This document shows, piece by piece, positions 45,070-54,145 of a stretch of 64,000 nucleotides of DNA. A model generated the notes under the pieces. That model was given only the letters and a program-made list of their open reading frames with translations, searched no databases and was not told the DNA's origin. The stretch is from Paraglaciecola chathamensis S18K6 (lineage in GTDB: Bacteria; Pseudomonadota; Gammaproteobacteria; Enterobacterales; Alteromonadaceae): the NCBI GenBank assembly GCA_000314955.1, contig BAEM01000032.1, forward strand, positions 186,001-250,000. The letters run 5' to 3'. A program made the position numbers and the translations under genes. The number at the start of each line of letters is the position of its first letter. The stretch's first letter is position 1.

Positions 45070-46929
45070 TTAAATTTCACAGGTTAAGCAAAAAGCATAC
45101 ACGCCGCGAGGATCATTGAGCTTTATCACATCGTCAAAATCTGCCGTTACTTGACTAATTAAGCTCATCAATTTGCTATCACTCTGGGCAAACTGCGTTT
45201 TTGCTAACATCACTGATGCATTTGAAAAGAACTCTTTCCAGAACAATTCACTGCTGTTTAACGAGCGCTCAACGTACGTTACATCGTATTCAGATAAATC
45301 AGCTAGTTGTGCTGCAGCTGATACGGCGTCATCTATGTAGCCAAGATGGTCGACTAAATTTAACGATAACGCTGTTTCACCTATCCAAACGCGGCCTTGT
45401 GCGATGCTGTCGACGTCTTCTTTGCTCATATGACGTTCATCTGCGACTAATGAAATGAATTGGTCGTAACCATGCTCAATACTGCGCTGTAACACCTGGC
45501 CCATTTTAGGATCGATACCGCGAGTTATTCCCATGCCTGCAAAATCAGTAGTGCCCACACCGTCGGTATGTACCCCTAAGTAATCTAAGGTATTTTCGAA
45601 ACTGACGAACATGCCAAATATACCGATTGAACCCGTAATGGTACTGGGCGCTGCCCAAATTTCATCGGCACTGGCTGATATCCAGTAGCCTCCTGATGCT
45701 GCATAAGTACTCATCAGCGCAACGACTGGTTTGCCTGCTGCTTTGAGGTTTTCAATTTCTTGGCGAATGATCTCAGAGGCAAAAGCACTGCCACCTGGGG
45801 AGTCTACATAAAGTACGACGGATTTAATGCTGTCGTCTAAACGAGCCTTACGCAATAAATTTGCTGTACTGTCGCCACCCACTGTACCTGGCTTTTGATC
45901 GCCGTTTAAAATGGTACCTTTAGCGACCACAACGCCGACCTTATCAACATTTGTATCTAAGTGGGGAAGCGGTGGGTTCACTATCTGTAAGTAATGTTTG
46001 AATGTGATATTGGTGTAACCACGTTTGGAGTCTTCTTCTCCTACCACAGAAGCCAACTCCTGCAATACTTGTTCACGTGTTTTTAATCCGTCGACCCAGC
46101 CGTTTTCTAACGCATACTGGGCAAAATCACCATTAACGTCTTCGAATTTAACCATAAATTCGTCGACCTTTTCGTCAAAGTTATCTGCTGATAAACCACG
46201 CGCCTCCGCTACATTATTCTTATACTGCGACCACATAGCGTTTAACCATGCTTTGTTCGCTTCTTTTGCAGCTTGTGACATATCATCACGTATTAAAGGT
46301 TCTACTGCTGACTTGTAGGTGCCTACTTTAAATACATGTGTAGTCGCCTTGATCTTATCTAACGCTGATTTGTAGTACATGCCAAACCGGCCATATCCTT
46401 CAAATAGCATCCAGCCCATTGGGTTCATATAAACGTGGTCAGCATGACTGGCAATGTAATATTGCTCTTGAGTGTAATAATCACCGATGGCGTAAACTGG
46501 TTTTTCGCTGAGCTTGAAATCATCGATGGCTTGAGCGATTTGTTCTAGTTTATCTAACCCAGCACCGTTAAGTTCTTGTAAATCAAGTACCAGAGCTTTG
46601 ATACGCTGATCTTGTTTAGCATTATCCAAAGTAAGCAAAATATCTTGTAACAATACCTCTGGCTTTTCATTTTCTTGGCCTAAGGCTTCTTGCATAAAAG
46701 CTTCAAAAGGGTCTATTGCATGTTTTTGAATGACAATATCGCCTCTTAAATTCAAGACAAGAGCGGAATCTTGTTTCACACCTATTTGGCCGTTATCTTT
46801 GAATATTAATGAAATAATGGCTATGGCTATTACTAAAAAGATAATGTTAAAGAATAACTTGCGGCTAAAATTGAGAACTGACCAAATACCGCCAAACAGG
46901 GCTTTGGTCCAACTTTTATCGGTTGACAT
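45070..46929 (-). CDS. sppA: Signal peptide peptidase SppA, 67K type
   Basis: A membrane-anchored protease that digests cleaved signal peptides. The 619-residue tandem-domain form has an N-terminal helix (about 25-43), catalytic Lys206 in FKVGTYKSAVEP and nucleophile Ser381 in VDSPGGSAFASE. These match the Lys/Ser dyad of E. coli SppA. Length is normal for the long form. The C-terminus ends CLTCEI, which is unusual for the family core but lies outside it. It appears to be a single-gene unit. Confidence 0.96.
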   Translation of the reverse strand: MSTDKSWTKALFGGIWSVLNFSRKLFFNIIFLVIAIAIISLIFKDNGQIGVKQDSALVLNLRGDIVIQKHAIDPFEAFMQEALGQENEKPEVLLQDILLTLDNAKQDQRIKALVLDLQELNGAGLDKLEQIAQAIDDFKLSEKPVYAIGDYYTQEQYYIASHADHVYMNPMGWMLFEGYGRFGMYYKSALDKIKATTHVFKVGTYKSAVEPLIRDDMSQAAKEANKAWLNAMWSQYKNNVAEARGLSADNFDEKVDEFMVKFEDVNGDFAQYALENGWVDGLKTREQVLQELASVVGEEDSKRGYTNITFKHYLQIVNPPLPHLDTNVDKVGVVVAKGTILNGDQKPGTVGGDSTANLLRKARLDDSIKSVVLYVDSPGGSAFASEIIRQEIENLKAAGKPVVALMSTYAASGGYWISASADEIWAAPSTITGSIGIFGMFVSFENTLDYLGVHTDGVGTTDFAGMGITRGIDPKMGQVLQRSIEHGYDQFISLVADERHMSKEDVDSIAQGRVWIGETALSLNLVDHLGYIDDAVSAAAQLADLSEYDVTYVERSLNSSELFWKEFFSNASVMLAKTQFAQSDSKLMSLISQVTADFDDVIKLNDPRGVYAFCLTCEI

Positions 46930-47175
46930 ATTAATTCGGGTTCACTTACTTAAAAACAATAATGCATCCTAACTAAAATCTGAACTCGATAGAATCCACA
47001 AGTGTAAATTAATGTAACTTATGCTCTTTTTAACCACAAAAATTCTTACGTTCGCATCATTTCGCGCTATTTACTTTTTATTTGTTTATTTAATAACCTA
47101 AGGTTTAGTAACGAGTGTTGGTTGATTGAACGTTAATTATCTAAGCATTGTTTTTTATTCAATTGGAGTATTCGG

Positions 47176-47529
47176 ATGTCTGCACATCACAAAATTAATT
47201 ATATCGAAATCCCAGTTACGGATATAAAGGTAGCCAAAGCGTTTTTTAACTCGGTTTTTGACTGGCAATTTATTGACTACGGGCCAGATTATTGCGCTTT
47301 CGACGGGGTGGGAATTGACGGTGGCTTCTTTAGTGCTAAGCAAAATGTCTCAACTGCCAATGGTAGCGTTTTGGTTGTACTTTATAGTGATGATCTTGTT
47401 GCTACTCAAGCTAACATTGAAGCAAGCGATGGTAAAATAGTGCAGGCGATCTTTAGTTTTCCTGGGGGGCGGCGTTTTCACTTTACCGCTCCCTGTGGTA
47501 ACGAATATGCCGTATGGAGCGACAAATAA
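47176..47529 (+). CDS. VOC-family (glyoxalase-like) protein
   Basis: The 117-residue single VOC domain begins INYIEIPVTDIKVAKAFFNSVFDWQFIDYGPDYCAFD and ends FPGGRRFHFTAPCGNEYAVWSDK, the pattern of small stand-alone VOC proteins. Possible metal ligands are His5 region, Glu and the C-terminal Glu in GNEYAVW. Substrate is unknown; members range from glyoxalases to antibiotic-binding proteins. It is monocistronic. A short hairpin (47530-47550) follows the stop. Confidence 0.88.
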   Translation: MSAHHKINYIEIPVTDIKVAKAFFNSVFDWQFIDYGPDYCAFDGVGIDGGFFSAKQNVSTANGSVLVVLYSDDLVATQANIEASDGKIVQAIFSFPGGRRFHFTAPCGNEYAVWSDK

Positions 47530-47550
47530 AAGAGCCGACGTTTGGCTCTT
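47530..47550. terminator. Short hairpin after the VOC gene
   Basis: AAGAGCC pairs with GGCTCTT around a 7-base loop, overlapping the stop codon. No T-tract follows. It lies between convergent VOC and rnhA genes. Confidence 0.4.
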
Positions 47551-47583
47551 AGTGTCTTGTACTACTAAATTGGATTACCTAGG

Positions 47584-48045
47584 CTAGCCTTGAAAGCCAT
47601 CGTCCGGTAATAAGTCTTTGCTAGATGCTGCGTTTCGGGCTAATACATCGCAAAGCTCATTCATGGGGTGTCCAGAATGCCCTTTAACCCAGTGCCATTG
47701 CACTTGGTGCTGATTGACTTGCTCGTCTAAACGCTTCCATAAATCGACATTTTTAACTGGCTTTTTGTCAGATGTGCGCCAACCATTTTTACGCCAGTTC
47801 TTGATCCATTGATTAATTCCATTTTTCACGTACTGACTGTCGGTGGTTAAATCAACTTTGCAGGTTTCGGTTAAACTGGCCAGTGCTTCTATGGTGGCTA
47901 AGAGTTCCATACGGTTATTCGTCGTATGGGTAAAGCCTTGGCTTAATTCTTTTTTATGCTTGCCAAACAAAAGAACAGCCCCGTAACCACCAGGACCTGG
48001 GTTGCCTAGACACGAACCATCGGTATAAATTTCTATGTGTTTCAT
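47584..48045 (-). CDS. rnhA: Ribonuclease HI
   Basis: Degrades RNA in RNA-DNA hybrids. The 153-residue enzyme has catalytic Asp in [17 protein letters not shown], Glu in NNRMELLA, Asp in [12 protein letters not shown] and Asp in NELCDVLAR, plus the handle region [21 protein letters not shown] chose the ATG at 48045, where homology starts; a TTG lies 12 bases further out. It is divergent from dnaQ, as in E. coli. Confidence 0.98.
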   Translation of the reverse strand: MKHIEIYTDGSCLGNPGPGGYGAVLLFGKHKKELSQGFTHTTNNRMELLATIEALASLTETCKVDLTTDSQYVKNGINQWIKNWRKNGWRTSDKKPVKNVDLWKRLDEQVNQHQVQWHWVKGHSGHPMNELCDVLARNAASSKDLLPDDGFQG

Positions 48046-48077
48046 TTCAATTATCAATCATTTAAAATTTTTCGCAG

Positions 48078-48083
48078 TATAAT
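48078..48083 (+). promoter_or_regulatory. Candidate -10 element for dnaQ
   Basis: TATAAT at 48078-48083 lies 42 bases before the dnaQ ATG in the rnhA/dnaQ divergent region. No good -35 hexamer stands at the ideal distance (TTATCA is 21 bases upstream). Confidence 0.35.
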
Positions 48084-48125
48084 GTAATCGCAACTTAACG
48101 TCAGCCTGAAACAATTAGAGAAACC

Positions 48126-48833
48126 ATGAGACAAATCGTACTAGATACAGAAACGACCGGCATTGATCCTAGGCAGGGTCATAGAATAATAGAAATAGGT
48201 TGTGTAGAGCTTGTAAACCGTCGCCTTACTGGTAATACGTTTCATGTTTACATAAACCCCCAACGTTTAATCGAACAAGAAGCGATAGAAGTTCACGGTA
48301 TTACAAACGAGTATTTGTTAGATAAACCGGTATTTGCTGATATTGCAGCTGATTTTGCACAGTTTATTAACGGCGCTCAGTTGGTGATTCATAACGCTCC
48401 GTTTGACGTTGGTTTTATGGATCATGAATTTGACCGCGTTGCCTCTATGGGAGGTAAGAAAACCGCAGACATGTGTACCGTGCTCGATACACTCGAAATG
48501 GCGCGGCAAATACATCCTGGGCAAAAGAATAATCTAGATGCGCTTTGTAAACGTTATGGCATAGACAATTCACATCGTGAGCTTCACGGTGCATTACTAG
48601 ATTCCGAGATCCTAGCTGACGTTTACTTGATGATGACTGGCGGCCAAACGGCGCTGAATTTGTCGGGTAAGTCGAATTCAGACGGTGGTAGTCAGGTTGA
48701 GCCTATTCGTAGGCTTGACCCAAGCTTAAATCAGCTAAAGGTTTTGCGTGCCACAGCCGATGAATTAGCTGAGCATGAGAAACGTTTGGATTTAGTGACT
48801 AAAGAAGGCGGTTCTTGTTTGTGGCGTGAATAG
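48126..48833 (+). CDS. dnaQ: DNA polymerase III epsilon subunit
   Basis: The proofreading 3'-5' exonuclease. The 235-residue protein has Exo I DTETTGI, Exo II NAPFDVGFMDHEF and Exo III HGALLDSEILADVYLMM with all acidic residues. A clamp-binding-like segment GQTALNL follows the catalytic domain, and the C-terminal tail (about 210-235) resembles the polymerase alpha-binding region. Divergent from rnhA. Confidence 0.98.
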   Translation: MRQIVLDTETTGIDPRQGHRIIEIGCVELVNRRLTGNTFHVYINPQRLIEQEAIEVHGITNEYLLDKPVFADIAADFAQFINGAQLVIHNAPFDVGFMDHEFDRVASMGGKKTADMCTVLDTLEMARQIHPGQKNNLDALCKRYGIDNSHRELHGALLDSEILADVYLMMTGGQTALNLSGKSNSDGGSQVEPIRRLDPSLNQLKVLRATADELAEHEKRLDLVTKEGGSCLWRE

Positions 48834-48862
48834 GCGCCAAACCATTATTCAGTTGGGATGCT

Positions 48863-50320
48863 ATGTTAAAACCTCTGTTATTTAGTGCGCTATTATTACC
48901 CGCTATCGTTAGCGCACAAACCCCGCAAGCAGAACAACAAGCATCAAACCCGCTTACCACTCTGGGCGATGAGTTTCAAAATAGTATCAAACTACTGCAA
49001 AATCGGTTTCGCATCGATCATGAAGTGGATGAGATCACCATGGTCTTTTTTCGCGAATACGGTAGTTTGCCTGTGGTTTTAGTTAGGCCAGACGGCAGCA
49101 AAATCTATCAGACACAAGCTGATGGTGAAGATGTTTTTTGGTTTGATACGGCAACCTACGACATGGTGAGTATTAAAAAACCCATGCCTGGACCATGGCA
49201 AGCGGTTGGGAGTATTGAGCCAGATAGCCGTGTTATGGTTATCAGCGACCTGTCATTGCACGCAGAGCCTCTACCTAGTGTCATCTTTTCTGGTGAAATT
49301 CTTAAACAAACCGCCTACTTAACCAATGGCGGTGAACCAATCAATTATACTGAGTTTCGTGACGTCGTTACGTTAAGCATGCAGTTCTTTAGTACTAATA
49401 ATCCTGACAGTAATAATTTTGGTGCTGATGCACAAACCATAGCGACCTTTGAAGACAATGGTCAAGGTATGGACGAAACGCCATTAGACGGTACTTTCAC
49501 TGGTCAATTTAACTTATCGGTAGCAGCAGGTGAGTGGATCCCTACTTTTATGGTATCCACGCCTATGTTCTCCAGAGAACAAGTTGATGATGCTGTGATG
49601 CTTTATCCGAATCCGATACATATCTCAGTGGAGCAACACGGCGGGGGAGGCGGGTATCATAAGTTAATGATCGATGCGGACCGTGAACACATTAATATGT
49701 CGACCCTACTGATCGATGGAAAAGTTAAATTTCCTAATGGTGATATTCAGAATTTTTCCATTACTGACTCATCTATGGATATTCGTGAACACCTTATCGT
49801 GAATTACGAATACGGCGTGTATCGCATAAAGTTAACCGCGTTTGCCAACACGATTGATGGGCGCGATGTGATTTTAGATGTGCCGGAGTTTAGTTTTCTC
49901 ACCGAAGAGCCAATGATTGCGCCGGTAGTAGACGAGCAAACTGCTGATGGAACGAACCAAGAGAGCTCACAAGACGTCACAAATGAACAACAGCCTGCCT
50001 TGCCAGCTGAAGCCGTGACCACAGAGCCAGAAATGGCCACCTCCACATTAATACTGTTGATTGTTGGGATAAACTTGTTCTTATTAATAGTAGGCGGCGC
50101 ATTAATTTGGTTTGTCACGCGAGACAAGCCTGTGACAGTCACAGAAGCACTGAGTGAAATAACACCGCCAAAGACAGAAGAAAATAGTAAACCTGGATTA
50201 ATGATGCGTCTCAAACAACGCTTTACGCGTAATAAAGTGAATGTTGAAGACGCAAGCGATACGGTTGTTAAACAGAAAAAGAGCAGTGCCAAAAAGGATG
50301 CCAGTAACAAAAGCGCATAA
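48863..50320 (+). CDS. TIGR03503 family single-pass membrane protein
   Basis: The 485-residue protein has a signal peptide (MLKPLLFSALLLPAIVSA), a large periplasmic part that starts with HEVDEITMVFFREYGSLPVVLVRPDGSKIY, a typical TIGR03503 signature, and a C-terminal helix (about 395-418, LILLIVGINLFLLIVGGALIWFV) followed by a basic cytoplasmic tail. The family occurs in Alteromonadales, Vibrio and relatives; its function is unknown. It lies 29 bases after dnaQ and just before the tRNA-Asp genes. Confidence 0.88.
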   Translation: MLKPLLFSALLLPAIVSAQTPQAEQQASNPLTTLGDEFQNSIKLLQNRFRIDHEVDEITMVFFREYGSLPVVLVRPDGSKIYQTQADGEDVFWFDTATYDMVSIKKPMPGPWQAVGSIEPDSRVMVISDLSLHAEPLPSVIFSGEILKQTAYLTNGGEPINYTEFRDVVTLSMQFFSTNNPDSNNFGADAQTIATFEDNGQGMDETPLDGTFTGQFNLSVAAGEWIPTFMVSTPMFSREQVDDAVMLYPNPIHISVEQHGGGGGYHKLMIDADREHINMSTLLIDGKVKFPNGDIQNFSITDSSMDIREHLIVNYEYGVYRIKLTAFANTIDGRDVILDVPEFSFLTEEPMIAPVVDEQTADGTNQESSQDVTNEQQPALPAEAVTTEPEMATSTLILLIVGINLFLLIVGGALIWFVTRDKPVTVTEALSEITPPKTEENSKPGLMMRLKQRFTRNKVNVEDASDTVVKQKKSSAKKDASNKSA

Positions 50321-50407
50321 TGTTGTTTGCATTTTGGTCAAATCGCTCACTGTATAGGCAAACAAACGAAAAAATTGAAATTAAGCGATAAAATGCAGAA
50401 AAAGCTG

Positions 50408-50436
50408 TTGACTCGATACAGGGTTAACCGTATTAT
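50408..50436 (+). promoter_or_regulatory. Strong sigma-70 promoter of the tRNA-Asp operon
   Basis: TTGACT (50408-50413), a 17-base spacer and TATTAT (50431-50436) are followed by a GC-rich discriminator (CTGCGCCGCGG) typical of stringently controlled stable-RNA promoters. An A-rich stretch just upstream could be an UP element. The first tRNA starts about 65 bases downstream. Confidence 0.8.
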
Positions 50437-50502
50437 CTGCGCCGCGGTTGAGGGGAAGGTCCTAGATTAACTTCTTAACTCGTTGAAAGTATTAAAGAAA
50501 CT

Positions 50503-50579
50503 GGAGCGGTAGTTCAGTTGGTTAGAATACCGGCCTGTCACGCCGGGGGTCGCGAGTTCGAGTCTCGTCCGTTCCGCCA
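50503..50579 (+). tRNA. tRNA-Asp (GUC), copy 1
   Basis: A 77-base tRNA with acceptor GGAGCGG/CCGTTCC, D arm, anticodon GTC (50537-50539) in CCTGTCAC, T arm GAGTTCGAGTCTC and encoded CCA. It is nearly identical to E. coli tRNA-Asp. Confidence 0.98.
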
Positions 50580-50611
50580 ATTTCTTTTAGTATTTTCGGT
50601 TTTGAAACAGC

Positions 50612-50688
50612 GGAGCGGTAGTTCAGTTGGTTAGAATACCGGCCTGTCACGCCGGGGGTCGCGAGTTCGAGTCTCGTCCGTTCCGCCA
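50612..50688 (+). tRNA. tRNA-Asp (GUC), copy 2
   Basis: Same 77-base sequence as copy 1, including CCA, after a 32-base spacer. It belongs to the same transcript. Confidence 0.98.
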
Positions 50689-50713
50689 ATTTCAAAACAA
50701 CAAAATTATATGG

Positions 50714-50790
50714 GGAGCGGTAGTTCAGTTGGTTAGAATACCGGCCTGTCACGCCGGGGGTCGCGAGTTCGAGTCTCGTCCGTTCCGCCA
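50714..50790 (+). tRNA. tRNA-Asp (GUC), copy 3
   Basis: Same sequence as copies 1 and 2, with encoded CCA, after a 25-base spacer. No clear terminator follows directly; the next bases are T-rich. Confidence 0.98.
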
Positions 50791-51002
50791 TTAATTTTTA
50801 TCTCTACATTATATTTATTCTATTCTACGTTATCTTAGCCAGTTCATGGCAAATTTTTGAAACAACTTATCTCTTTTTGTCTTTAGCTATGTGGCTGAAA
50901 TTCATGTCTTTAGTTTGTGCTTCAGGTAAACTGCTTGCTCTGAATTTTAGCGTGCAGATAGCTAAGTATTTGCACTAATGATTGACGAATGGGTGTATTA
51001 GC

Positions 51003-52064
51003 TTGATCTTATTGTTGTTTTATATTGCGTTGGCCTTAGGTGTCTCGTTTATTTGCTCTATCGCTGAAGCGGTTATCTTGAGCGTATCCTCTGCATATAT
51101 TTCAGTTCTTGAAAAACAGCAGCATAAAAGTGGCATCCTACTGCGAGAACAAGTACAAAATATCAATAATCCGCTGGCCGCTATTCTGACACTAAATACC
51201 GTTGCTCACACAATGGGGGCTGCAGGGGCGGGTGCGCAAGCTGCGGCCGTGTTTGGTGAAGTGTACATGGGCGTCATTTCTGCCATTTTGACCTTATTTA
51301 TTTTAGTTTTTTCAGAAATTATTCCCAAAACATTGGGGGCGACGTTTTGGCGTAAATTAGCCCCAGCCACAGCTTATTTTCTAAAATACCTCATTTTGTG
51401 CCTTTACCCTTTTGTGCTGCTGGCTAATAAGCTCACCGCAGGCTTTAGTGATGATTCGCCGTTGAAAGGGTTAAGTAAGGCTGAACTAGCAGTGTTAACA
51501 GATGAATCATATCAAGAAGGGCAAATCGCTAAGCAAGAAGCCAACATATTACAAAACTTACTTTCTCTTGATGAGCTAAAAATTAAAAATGCCATGACCC
51601 ATCGTACCGTTATCTTTTCTGTATCACAGGAGATGACCGTAGAGGCGTTTTACCATAAGCACGGCACTGTAGAATTTTCACGCATTCCCATTTACGAACA
51701 TGCTGAGCCAGAAAAGATCACTGGTTACGTTCTTAAAAAAGATATTCTGTTAGCCATGATCCGCAAGAACGAAAAAAATCCGGTCAGTGTATACCGCAAA
51801 GAGATGGTTACCTTATTAAGCAGTATGCCTTTATCTGCAGCGCTGCACCCTCTGCATACGAAGCGCGCCAACATGTTATTAGTCGTAGACGAATACGGCG
51901 GTTTAGAAGGTATTTTAACTGATGAGGATTTAACTGAATCTTTATTGGGCGTAGAAATAGTCGATGAGAATGACAAAAACGTCAGTATGAAAAAGCTTGC
52001 ACGACTCATGTGGAAGCGTCGAGAGCGCGCTGCGTTGCATAAATCAAATCAAACGAAAGCTTAA
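51003..52064 (+). CDS. CNNM/HlyC-CorC family transporter (DUF21 and CBS domains)
   Basis: The protein starts with a DUF21 membrane domain of about four helices (LLLFYIALALGVSFICSIAEAVILSVSS, NTVAHTMGAAGAGAQAA, FSEIIPKTLGA), then a CBS pair (MTHRTVIFSVSQEMTVEAF to LTDEDLTESLLG). It resembles magnesium/cobalt-efflux-related CNNM proteins; it lacks the C-terminal CorC_HlyC domain of longer members. The start is uncertain: TTG at 51003 (353 residues) or TTG at 50982 (360 residues). The former lies one base after a tiny ATG reading frame (50978-51001). lolD follows 38 bases later on the same strand. Confidence 0.88.
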   Translation: MILLLFYIALALGVSFICSIAEAVILSVSSAYISVLEKQQHKSGILLREQVQNINNPLAAILTLNTVAHTMGAAGAGAQAAAVFGEVYMGVISAILTLFILVFSEIIPKTLGATFWRKLAPATAYFLKYLILCLYPFVLLANKLTAGFSDDSPLKGLSKAELAVLTDESYQEGQIAKQEANILQNLLSLDELKIKNAMTHRTVIFSVSQEMTVEAFYHKHGTVEFSRIPIYEHAEPEKITGYVLKKDILLAMIRKNEKNPVSVYRKEMVTLLSSMPLSAALHPLHTKRANMLLVVDEYGGLEGILTDEDLTESLLGVEIVDENDKNVSMKKLARLMWKRRERAALHKSNQTKA

Positions 52065-52102
52065 GATGTCGATGAAAAAATCGTTAAGGAACAAGCAAAC
52101 AT

Positions 52103-52786
52103 ATGCATGAACTGTTGAAATGTGATCACTTATCTAAACAGTATGATGACGGCAAAGATAGCGTACACATCCTAAATAACGTGAATTTAACGGTTCACAC
52201 CTCAGAACAACTGGCCATTATAGGCAGCTCTGGCTCAGGTAAAAGTACCTTGCTGCATTTGTTGGGCGCACTTGATCAGCCTACGTCAGGAAGCGTGTTA
52301 TTCGAGCAGCAAGACATTTTTGCTTTTTCAAATGCGCAACAAGCCAAATTTCGAAACCAATCATTAGGTTTTGTTTACCAAGCACATCATTTACTGCCTG
52401 AATTTAGTGCGCTGGAAAATGTCGCTATGCCGCGTTTAATTGCCAATGAAAAACGTGACGAGGCTTTGCATCATGCTGAAGAGATGCTTAAAAAAGTAGG
52501 TTTATCTCATCGGTTATCGCATCGGCCGAGCATGTTGTCCGGTGGTGAGCGGCAGCGTGTGGCTATTGCTAGAGCGCTGGTTAATCAGCCTAAGCTTGTA
52601 TTGGCTGATGAGCCCACGGGTAACCTAGACACCAAAACAGGTGAAGGAATATATCAATTGCTCAATGAGCTGCGAGATCTTAGCCAAACTAGCTTTATTG
52701 TGGTCACGCACGATATTCAGTTAGCGAAACGTCTGGATCGTTCTCTTAGTCTAGTGAACGGGCAGTTAAGCTCGCCCGATGCATAA
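52103..52786 (+). CDS. lolD: Lipoprotein-releasing ABC transporter ATPase LolD
   Basis: The 227-residue ATPase has Walker [25 protein letters not shown], Walker [18 protein letters not shown] and the LolD-typical [18 protein letters not shown]. It powers extraction of outer-membrane lipoproteins from the inner membrane to LolA. It lies 11 bases upstream of the permease gene. Confidence 0.96.
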   Translation: MHELLKCDHLSKQYDDGKDSVHILNNVNLTVHTSEQLAIIGSSGSGKSTLLHLLGALDQPTSGSVLFEQQDIFAFSNAQQAKFRNQSLGFVYQAHHLLPEFSALENVAMPRLIANEKRDEALHHAEEMLKKVGLSHRLSHRPSMLSGGERQRVAIARALVNQPKLVLADEPTGNLDTKTGEGIYQLLNELRDLSQTSFIVVTHDIQLAKRLDRSLSLVNGQLSSPDA

Positions 52787-52797
52787 GGCGAGATTAA

Positions 52798-54033
52798 ATG
52801 AAGCTAATTTTTCAACTAGCATGGCGTTTTCGCAGCAGTAAGCAACAAAATGGTTACATTTCCTTTATTTCAGCCTCTTCTACCGTTGGCATCGCGCTAG
52901 GATGTTTTGTTCTTATCTTGCTGCTTTCTGTTATGAACGGCTTCGAACGTGAGTTGAAAGACCGTTTGTTGTCAATCATACCTCACGGTGAACTCTATGC
53001 GGTGGGCAAGCAAGGTATTACTGATTGGCAAAAAGAAATTGCGGCATTAGAGAAAGACGCGCGGATTGAGTCAATTCAGCCCTACACCAAAGCAACGGGA
53101 ATGCTGCAAAAAGGCAAGAAAATGAAAGCCATTGAGCTGGTAGGGATTGATCCCCAATTTGCTGAAAATGACGGTATGTTAAGCAGTGTGGCTAAACAAC
53201 AATGGCAAACGTTTTCGAATGACCCGCAAGGCGTATTATTGGGCGCAGGCGCGATGGATAAACTGGGTATTGAGCTAGGTGACAAAGTGAAACTGCTGTT
53301 ACCACAATTAAGTGATGATTTATCCATTAGAGCGCCGAAAACATTGTGGCTCAATGTACTGGGAGAGGTGAAAATTGGTGGTGAACTAGATAACCATATA
53401 GGCTATATGCATTTACCGTTGGCCTCTAAGACATTAGGTGTAACTCATGGTGTTCAGGGGCTACGTTTTCGTTATCACGACCCGTTCGCAGCGCCATTGA
53501 TTACACGGGAGATAGGGTTCGGCTTTTCCCAAGAAGTTTACATGTCAGACTGGACACGGACCCAAGGCCATCTATATCAGGATATTCAATTGGTTCGAGT
53601 AGTCGTTTACATTACGCTGATCTTAGTCATTGGCGTTGCTTGCTTTAATATCGTCTCGACCTTAGTTATGGCTGTGAATGAGAAGCAATCTGAAATTGCC
53701 ATGCTAAAAACAATGGGTACAACCGAGCAAAAAATAATTCTAGTATTTATATTACAAGGCTTTATAAATGGGATTATAGGTACCGTTATAGGGGTCACCT
53801 GTGGTGTATTAATGGCGTTGAACCTGACGTCTGTCGCCCAAGGAATAGAGCGGTTAACTGGGTTTCATTTTCTGTCAGGTGATATTTACTTTATCAATTT
53901 CTTACCTTCGGCGCTTAAATGGCATGAAGTGTATATTACTGCGTTTATCGCCTTAGCCTTAACCATAATCGCTACGGTTTATCCGGCCAGAAAGGCGGCT
54001 AGCGTCAACCCAGCAGAGGTGCTTGGGCACTAA
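52798..54033 (+). CDS. lolE: Lipoprotein-releasing system permease (LolC/LolE family)
   Basis: The 411-residue protein has the LolC/E layout: N-terminal helix (about 22-45, ISFISASSTVGIALGCFVLILLLSVMNGFE), a large periplasmic domain and three C-terminal helices, ending PARKAASVNPAEVLGH. VMAVNEKQSEIAMLKTMG is the FtsX-fold coupling region. Only one such gene is adjacent to lolD, while E. coli has both lolC and lolE; it could be LolE, LolC or a LolF-like homodimer. The symbol is therefore tentative. Confidence 0.88.
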   Translation: MKLIFQLAWRFRSSKQQNGYISFISASSTVGIALGCFVLILLLSVMNGFERELKDRLLSIIPHGELYAVGKQGITDWQKEIAALEKDARIESIQPYTKATGMLQKGKKMKAIELVGIDPQFAENDGMLSSVAKQQWQTFSNDPQGVLLGAGAMDKLGIELGDKVKLLLPQLSDDLSIRAPKTLWLNVLGEVKIGGELDNHIGYMHLPLASKTLGVTHGVQGLRFRYHDPFAAPLITREIGFGFSQEVYMSDWTRTQGHLYQDIQLVRVVVYITLILVIGVACFNIVSTLVMAVNEKQSEIAMLKTMGTTEQKIILVFILQGFINGIIGTVIGVTCGVLMALNLTSVAQGIERLTGFHFLSGDIYFINFLPSALKWHEVYITAFIALALTIIATVYPARKAASVNPAEVLGH

Positions 54034-54066
54034 CGTATGTGTTAACGCCTACTCAACCTAGCCATA

Positions 54067-54103
54067 ATAAAAAGGCAGTGCGTTTTAATGCACTGCCTTA
54101 TTT
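54067..54103. terminator. Bidirectional terminator after the lol genes
   Basis: AAGGCAGTGC (54072-54081) pairs with GCACTGCCTT (54090-54099), flanked by A-rich and T-rich bases. It lies between the convergent lolE and symporter genes. Confidence 0.85.
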
Positions 54104-54145
54104 GATTGTAAAATGCGTTACGCACTCAATTGTACTTTAGGAAAT

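Noticed and set aside
50522-50791. Minus-strand 89-codon open frame with repeated AERTRLELATPGVTGRYSNQ text
   Set aside because: It is the antisense of the three tRNA-Asp genes; this is a well-known false gene product seen wherever tRNA-Asp is repeated.
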